DNA of 64,000 bases, taken from Anderseniella sp963698275 (GTDB lineage Bacteria > Pseudomonadota > Alphaproteobacteria > Rhizobiales > Aestuariivirgaceae). The stretch spans positions 1 to 64,000 of the forward strand of contig CAVOQE010000009.1 in the NCBI GenBank assembly GCA_963698275.1, in the 5' to 3' direction. The position numbers were made by a program, and so were the translations under genes. Numbering within the stretch: position 1 is the first letter of the stretch; each line of letters begins with the position of its first letter. This document shows positions 52,135-62,500 of this stretch, piece by piece. Below the pieces are notes generated by a model that saw only the letters and a program-made list of their open reading frames with translations, had not been told where the DNA came from and searched no databases.

Positions 52135-52917
52135 TCAATCCCGCTCGACAGACACGTCAACAGATTGGCTGATCAACTGTATCGGTCCGTAACTGTTCAC
52201 AAAGGCGACTTCGGCAGCATCAAGCCCAACGCCGATGAGGGCTGTTTCGTGAGGTTGCGCCATTCCCGTGGCGTCAACCAGATGCCAGGCATCGTCCAGG
52301 AAGACCTCTGCCATGGCATGAAAGTCCGGTGGCGTGACGGATGCTGCATAAACACTGGCAAATCGGGCAGGTATGCCCGAGGCCCGCGCCAGGCAGATCA
52401 ACACATGGGCAAAGTCGCGGCATATCCCCTGTCGCTGCACGAATGTGTCAAGTGCCGTGGTCTGGCTGGTGCTTGAACCCGCGACATACTGAAACTTGTC
52501 GTAAATCCAGTCTCGCATGGCCGCAATGCGCGCACCGCCTGAAAGCTGTCCGAACTCTGCCGATACGAATGACTGCAACTCATCACACGGGCAATACCGC
52601 GACGGCATCAGGTACCTGACCGCCTCTGCGGGCAGAAGATGCGGCGCCACGCCATCCAGAGACCCGATCTCCGGCACAGGACGCCGGACGTCTATCCTGG
52701 CTGAGTAGTCACACAGAAAGTCGCCGTCGCCGCGCCACCAGATGCGTTCACCCAGACCGTGCTCAGCCGCGATACGGGAAAAGTGTTCGGTTTCGCGCAG
52801 ATTGATATTGGCACTCACCAACTGCTGCCCCCCGCCATCGGCTGCTTCGATCTGCAACAGCAGATCGGTCGGTTGCGCCAGGCGATAGTGAAGGTGAACG
52901 CTGATATCGAGGATCAT
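52135..52917 (-). CDS. Transglutaminase-like protein
   Basis: A 260-residue protein with a transglutaminase core. The nucleophile Cys is in QRQGICRDFAHVLICLARASGIPARFASVY, His in DFHAMAEVFLDDAWHLVDATG, and Asp in the same segment (VDAT). The N-terminal part (VHLHYRLAQPTDLLLQIEAADGGG) is the usual accessory beta domain. It has no signal peptide, so it is probably cytoplasmic. Relatives act as cysteine proteases or amidases; the substrate is unknown. Confidence 0.88.
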   Translation of the reverse strand: MILDISVHLHYRLAQPTDLLLQIEAADGGGQQLVSANINLRETEHFSRIAAEHGLGERIWWRGDGDFLCDYSARIDVRRPVPEIGSLDGVAPHLLPAEAVRYLMPSRYCPCDELQSFVSAEFGQLSGGARIAAMRDWIYDKFQYVAGSSTSQTTALDTFVQRQGICRDFAHVLICLARASGIPARFASVYAASVTPPDFHAMAEVFLDDAWHLVDATGMAQPHETALIGVGLDAAEVAFVNSYGPIQLISQSVDVSVERD

Positions 52918-53040
52918 TTGCCGGGCCTGAAGGCGATGCAGCCATTCCGGAAGCAGACCAGCACGGCACCACCGGCGGACACCGCCAACATTATGGCGCT
53001 TCGCGAAAGGTGTTGATTGCTTGCGCGCTGGTCGATGCTC

Positions 53041-54174
53041 TCACACCGGGTCCATTTTGGACAGAACCGCATCGAGCTTGCCAACAGCCGCAGCTGTATC
53101 GGCCAGTTTATCGAGACCGAACAGGCCCAGGCGGAAAGTCGAGAAGCCTTCAGGTTCATCAATCATCAAGGGGACGCCTGCTGCAATCTGCATGCCGTGT
53201 TCGACAAACTTCTTGCCATTCTGGATATCCGGGTCATCGGTATAACTGACCACGACACCCGGCGCTTCAAATCCGGCAGCGGCAACACTCTTGAACCCGC
53301 GTTCCGCCAGCAATTCCCGGACACCGCGTCCCAGTTCCAGTTGCTGGTCGCGCAGTTTGTCAAACCCCAGCGCCTGGGTCTCCAGCATGGTATCGCGAAA
53401 CCCGGTCAGGGCATCTGTCGGCATTGTGGAATGGTAGGCATGGCCGCCATTTTCATAAGCCTGCATGATCTGATGCCACTTGCCGAGATCAACTGCAAAA
53501 CTGCTGCTCTTGGTTTCCTGCAGCCTGGCCAGTCCGCGTTCACTCAACATCACCAGGCCGGCGGACGGCGACGCGCTCCAGCCCTTTTGCGGAGCGGAGA
53601 TCAGCACATCGACACCGACAGCCTTCATGTCCACCCACACGGTTCCCGACGCCACGCAATCGAGAACAAACAGCGCTCCAACCTCATGGGCTGCGTCTGC
53701 CACGGCCTTCATGTAATCGTCCGGCAGCATGATGCCCGATGAGGTTTCAACATGGGGCGCGAACACCACGTCGGGGCGCTGGTCGCGAATGGACTTCACC
53801 ACCTCATCAATCGGACACGGCGCGTATGGAGCCGGCAGATCATTGCCCACGGCACGGGCCTTCAGCACAATCTGCTCTTCGGGAATGTCGCCCGCATCGA
53901 ATATCTGGCTCCAGCGATAGGAAAACCAGCCATTGCGAATGACCAGCGCCTTGCGGTCTGTCGCAAACTGGCGCGCAACCGCCTCCATGGCATAGGTGCC
54001 ACCGCCGGGTACGATGACAGCAGCCTCGGCATTGTAGACCTGTTTCAGCAACCCGGAAATGTCGGTCATGACTTTGCGAAAGGCAGCAGACATGTGGTTC
54101 AGGGACCGGTCGGTGAAAACCACCGAAAACTCCATCAGACCGTCAGGATCAACCACCGAAGAATTAGTACTCAT
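53041..54174 (-). CDS. Class V aminotransferase (alanine-glyoxylate / phosphonopyruvate group)
   Basis: A 377-residue PLP enzyme. The fold-type-I marks are VIVPGGGTYAMEAVARQF, GALFVLDCVASGTVWVDMKAVGVDVLISAPQKGWSASPSAGLVMLS with the PLP Lys, and the C-terminal LRLGLFGLDKLADT. The VVFAPHVETSSGIMLPDDY segment fits the subgroup of serine-glyoxylate, alanine-glyoxylate and 2-aminoethylphosphonate aminotransferases. ATG 54174 gives the start MSTNSSVVDPDGLMEFS. The exact donor is not determined. A sulfotransferase-like gene is divergent. Confidence 0.88.
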   Translation of the reverse strand: MSTNSSVVDPDGLMEFSVVFTDRSLNHMSAAFRKVMTDISGLLKQVYNAEAAVIVPGGGTYAMEAVARQFATDRKALVIRNGWFSYRWSQIFDAGDIPEEQIVLKARAVGNDLPAPYAPCPIDEVVKSIRDQRPDVVFAPHVETSSGIMLPDDYMKAVADAAHEVGALFVLDCVASGTVWVDMKAVGVDVLISAPQKGWSASPSAGLVMLSERGLARLQETKSSSFAVDLGKWHQIMQAYENGGHAYHSTMPTDALTGFRDTMLETQALGFDKLRDQQLELGRGVRELLAERGFKSVAAAGFEAPGVVVSYTDDPDIQNGKKFVEHGMQIAAGVPLMIDEPEGFSTFRLGLFGLDKLADTAAAVGKLDAVLSKMDPV

Positions 54175-54380
54175 GACAAGGTTCCCGTTTAAGTAATTGG
54201 TTTGACCGCAGGCCCGGCAAGGACCGTTCTTGTAAGCCGCATGCGGGCCTGCAACAAGAAACAATTGACGCATACTTGACGCACGTTAGGCAAAAGATTT
54301 TTGCACGTATCTTTGGATGGGCAAGTTGAATAGAGTTGGCCTTTCGCTATCAACCGGCGATTGCAGCAAGGACGGCAACA

Positions 54381-55124
54381 ATGGCTCTGAAGATCATCGG
54401 TGCAGGCTTTGGCCGCACAGGAACAATGTCGACTTTCACTGCTCTCAATCAACTGGGCTTTCCGTGCTATCACATGTTCGAGGTTCTCGACAACCCAGCC
54501 AACAAGGCCCACCTGGATTTCTGGCGCAAGGTCGCCAATTCGCCGGCTGGGACTCAACATGATTGGGAGGAGGTTTTCGGAAATTACACTGCCGCAGTTG
54601 ACAATCCGGCCGCCTGTGTATGGCGTGAGCTTTCGGAGGCCTACCCTGAGGCCAAGATACTTTTGACACTGCACCCAAAAGGCGCGGAAGCCTGGTACAA
54701 CAGCACGATTGACACTATTTATTTCACCGAGAATGTCTGGCAGTTCAAAGTGCTTGAGTGGTTCACGCCATTTGGCCGGAAATTCGGAGACATGGCGCGC
54801 AAACTGATATGGCAGCGCTCACACAGAAACACCATGGACGACCGGGCAGCGGCCATCGCCCAATACAGCCAGCACGTCGAGGACGTAAAGGCGGCAATCC
54901 CTGCTGACCGGTTGCTGGTATTTTCGGCAGATCAGGGCTGGGGTCCGTTGTGCAGGTTTCTCGATGTGCCGGAACCGGACGCTGAGTTTCCCAACGTGAA
55001 CGACCGCGCCGCAGTCAAGAAGGTCATCGCTGACATGACCAAGGGGGCCTATGGCATTCTCGCCACCATCGCTGTTGCACTAGCAGTCGTTGTCTACGCC
55101 GTTTTCAATCTCATCTCGCTCTAA
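54381..55124 (+). CDS. Sulfotransferase family protein with C-terminal membrane anchor
   Basis: A 247-residue protein. The N-terminal IIGAGFGRTGTMSTFTALNQLGFPCYHM contains the PAPS 5'-phosphate-binding loop (GFGRTGTMS) of the sulfotransferase fold. Downstream is KILLTLHPKGAEAWYNST, with the 3'-phosphate region PAADRLLVFSADQGWGPLCRFLDVPEPD. The last about 22 residues are hydrophobic (GILATIAVALAVVVYAVFNL), suggesting a membrane tail that anchors the enzyme. It would transfer a sulfuryl group to an alcohol or amine; the acceptor is unknown. ATG 54381 places the loop at the N-terminus. The adjacent enamidase overlaps by four bases at the stops. Confidence 0.85.
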   Translation: MALKIIGAGFGRTGTMSTFTALNQLGFPCYHMFEVLDNPANKAHLDFWRKVANSPAGTQHDWEEVFGNYTAAVDNPAACVWRELSEAYPEAKILLTLHPKGAEAWYNSTIDTIYFTENVWQFKVLEWFTPFGRKFGDMARKLIWQRSHRNTMDDRAAAIAQYSQHVEDVKAAIPADRLLVFSADQGWGPLCRFLDVPEPDAEFPNVNDRAAVKKVIADMTKGAYGILATIAVALAVVVYAVFNLISL

Positions 55125-56323
55125 TGCCCGCCACCGGCAGCAGCCGGCGGCGCCTTGACCAGTTCCGGCAGCGTTTCGGCAGGCGGTGTGTTGCGGGACC
55201 GGTGCGAACGCACGACACCGTCAATGATGGTCATGCCAACGCCGGGCAGATTGCCCTGCCTGATCGATTCCAGCATGTCCTTGCCCGGCGCGTGCTGGGC
55301 CCGGTCGACGATGATCAGATCGGCAGATTTGCCGGCTTCAATGATACCGCAGTCCAGATCCCGCATGCGCGCCGTGTTGCCGGTACCAAAGCACCAGGCG
55401 ATTTCCGCTGGCACGTCGCCGAGGCTGGACAGCATGGCGATCATGCGCAGGATTCCGAGCGGTTGCACGCCGGACCCGGCAGGCCCGTCCGTGCCCAGGA
55501 TAATGCGTTCAGGCTGCTTCAGTTCGAACGCGGTCCGCATGGCCAGCAGTCCGGCGCGTTCGTTGCCGTTGTGAACGATCTCAATGCCGCGCAGGCAGCT
55601 TTCACACAGGCAGGTAATCTGGCTGTCCGGCAGCGCCGTGTGACCGCCATTTATATGGCCGATAATATCGGCATCGGCTTCCAGCACCACGTCCTTGTCG
55701 ATCAGCCCGGACCCCGGAATGGACGGACCACCGGTATGAATGGTCGACTGAATGCCGTATTTGCGCGCCCAGGCGACCATCTCCTTGGCGGTTTCACCGG
55801 CCTTGACGGTGCCGAGCCCCACTTCGCCCAGCAGTTTCACGCCCGCATCGGCAAGATCCTTGAAATCTTCCTCGACCATGCCTTGTTCCAGTACCGGCGC
55901 GCCGGCCAGCACCTTGACACCTGAGGGCCGGAAATTCTCGTACCAGCGCTGTGCCGCAATCGCCATGGCTTTAAGGCCGACAATGTCCTTTGGCCGGCCC
56001 GGCGCGTGTACTTCACCGGCCGAAATCATGCAGGTGACGCCGCCGTGCAGCGTGCTGTCGATCCAGTTCAACTGCTGCTGGCGCGGCGTGTAATCGCCAA
56101 TTACCGGATGCACATGACTGTCGATAAGCCCCGGCGACACACAGGTCCCGTGTGCATCAATCAGTGTATCGGCATTGTCGAGATCAAGATCGCTGGCGTA
56201 GCCGACCTCGGAGATTTTTCCATCAAGCGCGATGATGCAGTCACCATCCAGTATGGGCTGCTCAATCTTGCCGGACAGTATGAGCCCGATGTTCTGGATG
56301 ACGAGTTTTGCTGGTGCAGTCAT
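55121..56323 (-). CDS. Enamidase-like amidohydrolase
   Basis: A 400-residue metal-dependent amidohydrolase. Metal ligands are in VSPGLIDSHVHPVIGDYTPRQ (H-x-H) and GKISEVG lies near the start. ALHGGVTCMISAGEVHAPGRPKD-like (STLHGGVTCM), GVKLLGEVGLGTVK, IHTGGPSIPGSGLIDKDVV and the C-terminal RSHRSRNTPPAETLPELV closely follow, from memory, the enamidase of Eubacterium barkeri, which acts on 1,4,5,6-tetrahydro-6-oxonicotinate in nicotinate fermentation. The full-length pattern is unusually clear. No other nicotinate genes lie nearby. A MarR-type gene lies 18 bases upstream on the same strand. Confidence 0.82.
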   Translation of the reverse strand: MTAPAKLVIQNIGLILSGKIEQPILDGDCIIALDGKISEVGYASDLDLDNADTLIDAHGTCVSPGLIDSHVHPVIGDYTPRQQQLNWIDSTLHGGVTCMISAGEVHAPGRPKDIVGLKAMAIAAQRWYENFRPSGVKVLAGAPVLEQGMVEEDFKDLADAGVKLLGEVGLGTVKAGETAKEMVAWARKYGIQSTIHTGGPSIPGSGLIDKDVVLEADADIIGHINGGHTALPDSQITCLCESCLRGIEIVHNGNERAGLLAMRTAFELKQPERIILGTDGPAGSGVQPLGILRMIAMLSSLGDVPAEIAWCFGTGNTARMRDLDCGIIEAGKSADLIIVDRAQHAPGKDMLESIRQGNLPGVGMTIIDGVVRSHRSRNTPPAETLPELVKAPPAAAGGGH

Positions 56324-56341
56324 GGGATTTGCTTTCTGGAT

Positions 56342-56788
56342 TTACACTAGTTTTTTCAACACAGCGATCAGCTGTGCGTGTTCGGCGTCACTGAGATACG
56401 ACACCGTGCGCGCCGTGACGGTCGCAGCCTTGGCAACCTGGATGAGATACTGATTGCGACCTTCCGCCGTCAGGTCGAGATAGATGCGGCGCTGATCGCG
56501 GTCATCACGCCGTGTCGAGATCAGGCCGCGTTTGCGCAGACGGTCAATCACACCCTTGATGGTGGCAGCATCCATGGCCGCCTGCCGGCCAAGTTCGTTT
56601 TGCGACAGCGCACCGGTTTCATACAGCTTGGCCATGGCGGCAAACTGGGTTGGTGTGAAATCCGGGATGTGTTCGGAAAAAATCGACAAATGACGCTGCT
56701 GCGCGCGGCGCAACAAAAACCCCACCTGATCATCCAGCCGGTACGGCGGGTTGGCAGGTGCTTTTCCTGACGCTGGCTTGTTTGGCAT
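56342..56788 (-). CDS. MarR family transcriptional regulator
   Basis: A 148-residue dimeric DNA-binding protein. The winged helix covers TPTQFAAMAKLYETGALSQNELGRQAAMDAATIKGVIDRLRKRGLISTRRDDRDQRRIYLDLTAEG, with MDAATIKGVIDRL as the recognition helix and RRDDRDQRRIYL as the wing. The enamidase gene follows, so this regulator probably responds to that pathway's substrate, as NicR does for nicotinate in Pseudomonas. The effector is inferred, not seen. Confidence 0.92.
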   Translation of the reverse strand: MPNKPASGKAPANPPYRLDDQVGFLLRRAQQRHLSIFSEHIPDFTPTQFAAMAKLYETGALSQNELGRQAAMDAATIKGVIDRLRKRGLISTRRDDRDQRRIYLDLTAEGRNQYLIQVAKAATVTARTVSYLSDAEHAQLIAVLKKLV

Positions 56789-56940
56789 GAACCATGTCCA
56801 TCGAATACGAAACAGATCACCGTAATGTTGGCAGCAAAGTCACAAGAATGCAATTTGTTGGTGTGCATACATGTTCACCACGAGTTGTCCACGACTGCTC
56901 TTGACATGCGCAGTACACCAGTCCATCTGTTGAAACGTAG

Positions 56941-57050
56941 CCAGGGGAGCTCCGCGAAAAGGAGCTGAGAGGCCGGTAAGACGTGAAACGCGTCAGCACG
57001 GCGACCCTTCGAACCTGATCCAGTTAACGCTGGCGGAGGGATGCTGACAC
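56941..57050 (+). promoter_or_regulatory. TPP (THI-box) riboswitch
   Basis: The conserved thi-box elements are present. GGAGCTGAGAGG (56961-56972) carries the CTGAGA pyrimidine sensor loop. GACCCTTCGAACCTGATC (57003-57020) is followed by CAGTTAACGCTGGCGGAGGGAT (pyrophosphate sensor and P1/P2 side). TPP binding lowers expression of the thiamine operon. See the anti-Shine-Dalgarno pairing below it. Confidence 0.96.
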
Positions 57051-57095
57051 CGGACGAGGACCATGCCAGGTCCCTTATACCCGGTACCAAACCCC

Positions 57096-57138
57096 CTCTC
57101 CCGAACCGTGAACTGGGTCTTCAACCGATCAGGGAGAG
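57096..57138 (+). promoter_or_regulatory. Anti-Shine-Dalgarno expression platform of thiC
   Basis: CTCTCCC at 57096-57102 is the exact complement of GGGAGAG at 57132-57138, which is the thiC ribosome-binding site. Pairing would block initiation when TPP is bound, so control is probably at translation. No T-run terminator is seen. Confidence 0.65.
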
Positions 57139-57144
57139 CCCAGA

Positions 57145-58959
<1,815 letters not shown>

Positions 58960-58967
58960 CCGGAGCC

Positions 58968-59979
58968 ATGAATGTCACCGTGGTCGGGGCCGGGGTTGCC
59001 GGCCTCACCATCGCCACAGAGCTTGCCGAACGCGGTTGCAAGGTGGAGGTCATCGACCGGGCGCAAGGTTTTGGCCGGGACGCCTGCTCCTGGTATGCCG
59101 GCGGCATGCTGGCACCCTGGTGCGAAGGCGATACGGCAGAAGAACCCGTCGTGCGCCTTGGCCAGGAAGCCATCGGCTGGTGGCGCGAGCGTGTGCCGGA
59201 GGTTCTGGAAAACGGCTCGCTGGTTGTGGCACCGTCGCGTGACTCGAGGCGAGCTTGCCCGCTTTGCCCGGCGCACACAGGCACATCAGACCATTGATGC
59301 CGCCGGGCTGGCGAAACTGGAACCGGATCTGGAAGGCCGCTTCCGGCAGGCCTTGTTCTTTGACAGGGAAGCACATCTCGATCCGCGCAAGGCCATCACT
59401 GCATTGACTGCGAGATTGGACAGTTCAGGGGTGACCATCACCTACGGCAAGACCCTTGAAGATCACAAGATCAGCGGATCGGTGGTTGTGGACACACGCG
59501 GGTTTGCAGCACGTGATGTGCTGCGAGACCTGCGCGGGGTGAAGGGCGAGATGCTGGTGCTGAAGGCCAGGGGGGTGGAATTTTCACGGCCCATCCGGCT
59601 GTTGCACCCGCGCCTGCCGGTCTATCTGGTACCGCGTGGTGACGGTCATTTCATGGTCGGTGCCACCCAGATAGAAGCCGAGGACCGGGGCCGCATAACC
59701 GCGCGTGGCATGGTTGACCTGCTGAACGCGGCTTATGCCGTGCATCCCGCCTTTGCCGAAGCTGAAATCATTGAAACCGGCGCAGATGTGCGCCCGGCAT
59801 TTCCCGACAACCTGCCAAGACTGCGCTGGCACGGCCGTACACTGCATGTGAACGGGCTGTTTCGGCACGGCTTCCTGCTGGCACCGGCGTGTGCACGCAT
59901 GGCGGCCGAAGCCATAGACAGTCCTGGCTACAAACCGGAGTTGATGGATGAAGATCATCGTGAACGGTCAATCGCTTGA
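58968..59979 (+). pseudogene. thiO: Glycine oxidase ThiO, frameshifted
   Basis: Two parts of a ThiO-type FAD enzyme lie in different frames. The first part (58968 to about 59243) encodes NVTVVGAGVAGLTIATELAERG, the FAD loop, through VVAPSRD. The second part (about 59245 to 59979) continues RGELARFARRTQAHQTIDAAG to HGFLLAPACARMAAEAI. Deleting one base near T59244 rejoins the frame, giving about 336 residues. ThiO oxidises glycine to iminoglycine for thiazole formation. All neighbours are intact, so the insertion is either recent or a sequencing error. It overlaps thiS by 32 bases. Confidence 0.9.
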
Positions 59980-60145
59980 CGTAACCGCCACGCTGCTCGA
60001 TGCAGCGCTTGGTGAACTCGGCTATGGCGAAGCCCGCGTGGCGACGGCACTGAACGGTGAATTCGTGCCCGTCCCTGCGCGCGCCAGCACCAATCTGGGC
60101 GATGGCGACCGGCTGGAAATCCTGGCCCCCATGCAGGGAGGCTGA
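59948..60145 (+). CDS. thiS: Thiamine sulfur-carrier protein ThiS
   Basis: A 65-residue ubiquitin-like carrier. It begins MKIIVNGQSLDV and ends LAPMQGG, the di-glycine tail that is adenylated and thiocarboxylated to donate sulfur to ThiG. The ATG lies inside the end of thiO, and thiG begins with GTG five bases after the stop. Confidence 0.95.
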   Translation: MKIIVNGQSLDVTATLLDAALGELGYGEARVATALNGEFVPVPARASTNLGDGDRLEILAPMQGG

Positions 60146-60149
60146 TACG

Positions 60150-60920
60150 GTGCAAGTCTATGGTGTCGATATCAACTCCCGTCTTCTGCTGGGCACGGCG
60201 CAATACCCCTCGCCTGCCATCCTCGGCGATGCAATACAGGCGTCCGGTACAGAGATTGTCACCGTGTCGCTGCGCCGTGAGGCCGGCGGCGGCCAGCATG
60301 GCCAGGCATTCTGGACCCTGATCCGCGACATGGGTGTGCGGGTTTTGCCAAACACCGCCGGTTGCCACACGGTGAAGGAAGCCGTCACCACGGCGCAAAT
60401 GGCGCGTGAAGTGTTCGACACCAACTGGATCAAGCTGGAAGTCATCGGCGACAATGACACCTTGTGCCCCAACGTTTTTGACCTGGTCGAAGCCGCCCGC
60501 CTGCTCAGCGAAGACGGTTTCGATGTCTTTCCCTACACCACCGAAGACCTAATCGTGGCGGAACACCTGCTGCAAGCCGGATGCAAGGTGTTGATGCCCT
60601 GGGGAGCCCCTATCGGCACCGGCCTTGGCCTCAACAATGTCTATGGCCTGCGCACCATGCGGGCTCATTTTGCGGATGTGCCATTGATCATCGATGCCGG
60701 TATCGGTCTGCCGTCACACGCAGCCCAAGCCATGGAACTGGGGTTTGATGCCGTGCTGCTGAACACTGCGGTTGCCAGGGCCGGTGATCCGGTGGCCATG
60801 GCCCGCGCCTTTGCGCAGGCTGTTGAGGCCGGTTCAATGGCACGCAGTGCAGACCCCATGGAAGCGCGCGACATGGCCAGCCCGTCGACACCGGTTCTTG
60901 GAAAGGCCAGCCTGGGATGA
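60150..60920 (+). CDS. thiG: Thiazole synthase
   Basis: A 256-residue enzyme that builds the thiazole phosphate from deoxyxylulose phosphate, ThiS thiocarboxylate and iminoglycine. The Schiff-base lysine is in FDTNWIKLEVIGD; GVRVLPNTAGCHTVKEAV, CKVLMPWGAPIGTGLG and VPLIIDAGIGLPSHAAQAMELGFDAVLLNTAVA complete the family pattern. A GTG start at 60150 is chosen because GGGAGG lies eight bases upstream; the longer frame from 60057 lies inside thiS. Its stop overlaps thiE by ATGA. Confidence 0.96.
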   Translation: MQVYGVDINSRLLLGTAQYPSPAILGDAIQASGTEIVTVSLRREAGGGQHGQAFWTLIRDMGVRVLPNTAGCHTVKEAVTTAQMAREVFDTNWIKLEVIGDNDTLCPNVFDLVEAARLLSEDGFDVFPYTTEDLIVAEHLLQAGCKVLMPWGAPIGTGLGLNNVYGLRTMRAHFADVPLIIDAGIGLPSHAAQAMELGFDAVLLNTAVARAGDPVAMARAFAQAVEAGSMARSADPMEARDMASPSTPVLGKASLG

Positions 60921-61528
60921 CGCACAAGCTTGATCCGTTTTACCTGATCGTCGACAACGCCGCCTGGCTGGAAAGACTGGTGCCGCTTGGCGTCAGGCTG
61001 GCACAGCTTCGCTGCAAGGACATGGACGATGAAACCGTTCGCGGCGAGATCCGGCGCGCCAGAACCGTGTGCGCGAAGCACGATTGCCAGCTTGTCGTAA
61101 ACGACTACTGGCAGGCGGCCATTGATCTTGATTGCGACTTTGTCCATCTGGGCCAGGGCGACATGGTAACAGCAGATTTCAAGGCCCTTCGCCGGGCCGG
61201 CATCCGGCTTGGACTGTCCACGCACGATCATGCGGAACTGGAGCGGGCGCTGTTGCATGATCCGGACTATGTGGCGCTTGGGCCGGTCTATCAGACCATC
61301 CTGAAGAAAATGCCTTGGGCGCCGCAGGGCCTGGACAAGCTGGGCGAATGGAAGAAGCTGGTGGGTGATCGCCCACTGGTGGGTATCGGTGGATTGAACC
61401 CGGACCGCCTGCCCGGCGTGTTTGCAGCAGGCGCCGACAGTGCTGCCGTGGTCACCGACATTACGCTCAACCCCAACCCCGATGCCCGCACGCGGGAATG
61501 GCTGGCAGCAACGCGAAGGTATGCCTGA
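60917..61528 (+). CDS. thiE: Thiamine-phosphate synthase
   Basis: A 203-residue enzyme that joins HMP-PP and the thiazole phosphate to thiamine phosphate. The pattern YLIVDN, RLAQLRCKDMDD, LVVNDYWQAAIDLDCDFVHLGQGDM, DYVALGPVYQT, and PLVGIGGLNPDRLPGVFAAGADSAAVVTDI is complete. The typical K-T-R-x-T-P-x-G in the phosphate loop is replaced by an LKKMPWAPQGL-type segment, seen in the alphaproteobacterial variant. It overlaps thiG by four bases. Confidence 0.93.
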   Translation: MTHKLDPFYLIVDNAAWLERLVPLGVRLAQLRCKDMDDETVRGEIRRARTVCAKHDCQLVVNDYWQAAIDLDCDFVHLGQGDMVTADFKALRRAGIRLGLSTHDHAELERALLHDPDYVALGPVYQTILKKMPWAPQGLDKLGEWKKLVGDRPLVGIGGLNPDRLPGVFAAGADSAAVVTDITLNPNPDARTREWLAATRRYA

Positions 61529-62493
61529 TGAGCCGCTATGCCCGCCAGATGGTGCTGCCGGAAATCGGCGCTGATGGTCAGGCCCGGCTGGCCAGTGCCC
61601 GGATTGTTGTCGTTGGCGCAGGCGGCCTCGGTTGCCCGGTGCTGAGCTACCTGGCCGGGGCCGGTGTCGGCAGCATCAGAATTGTCGATGCGGACGTGGT
61701 GGAAGAAAGCAACCTGCATCGCCAGCCGCTTTACACCATGGCAGACATTGGCCAGGCCAAGGCCGAAGCCGCCCGGGGCGCACTGGTTGCCTACAACCCG
61801 GAAATCGAAATCCTGGCGGACGTTCACCGGTTAGAACCGGCAAACACGGCAGCACTGTGCAAAAACGCCGACATCATCATCGATGCTGCCGACAGCTTCG
61901 CCGTCACCTATACCCTGTCCGATCATTGCCTGACATCCGGCCAGGGATTCGTGTCGGCATCGGTGCTGGGATTTACCGGTTATGCCGGCGGGTTCTGCGG
62001 TGGCCGCGCACCCAGCGTCAGGGCCGTGTTCCCGGATTTGCCACACTCTGCCGCGAACTGCGCAACAGCCGGTGTCAGCGGGCCGGCGGTGGGCATGCTC
62101 GGGTCGCTGCAGGCGCAGATGGCCTTGAGCTGCCTGCTTGGGCTGGAACCGTCACCGCTGGGCCGCATGATCAGCCTCGACCTGCGCCAGTTCACAACCT
62201 CCTCGTTCTCGTTTGTCGATGCACCGGAACCTGGTGACGGGTTTGGCTTTGTCTCCGTTGAAGACATCGCCGACAGTGACTTTGTGGTTGATCTTCGCAG
62301 TATTGAAGAAGCCCCTGCCGTCGTCACCGCCGCAGCCCGTCGTTCCACTGTAGGTGACGTGGACGCCCTGGCAGGAGATACCCGCGATCATCGCACAATC
62401 CTGTGCTGCCGCACCGGCCTGCGGGCCTGGAATGCCGGTCTGCGCCTGCGTCAGGCGGGCTGTAGCGACATCTCCCTGATCGCATTGGGATAG
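61528..62493 (+). CDS. thiF: ThiF-like adenylyltransferase with C-terminal rhodanese domain
   Basis: A 321-residue protein. The adenylating domain has VVGAGGLGCPVLSYLAGAGVGSIRIVDADVVEESNLHRQ, the E1-type ATP site, and ADIIIDAADSFAVTY. The residues that in MoeB/ThiF hold zinc as two C-x-x-C pairs are absent: the usual first pair reads APSVRAVF. The last about 75 residues resemble a rhodanese domain (FVVDLRSIEEAP, TILCCRTGLRAWNAGLRLRQAG), with a candidate persulfide Cys. It should activate ThiS and deliver sulfur. The ATG overlaps the thiE stop by one base. Confidence 0.9.
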   Translation: MSRYARQMVLPEIGADGQARLASARIVVVGAGGLGCPVLSYLAGAGVGSIRIVDADVVEESNLHRQPLYTMADIGQAKAEAARGALVAYNPEIEILADVHRLEPANTAALCKNADIIIDAADSFAVTYTLSDHCLTSGQGFVSASVLGFTGYAGGFCGGRAPSVRAVFPDLPHSAANCATAGVSGPAVGMLGSLQAQMALSCLLGLEPSPLGRMISLDLRQFTTSSFSFVDAPEPGDGFGFVSVEDIADSDFVVDLRSIEEAPAVVTAAARRSTVGDVDALAGDTRDHRTILCCRTGLRAWNAGLRLRQAGCSDISLIALG

Positions 62494-62500
62494 TAACTAC

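Larger units (their letters stand above)
56789..57144. other. Intergenic region containing the TPP riboswitch
   Basis: The 356-base gap between the MarR-type gene and thiC holds the promoter region, the TPP aptamer at 56941-57050 and the expression platform up to the ATG. No gene is supported. Confidence 0.7.
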
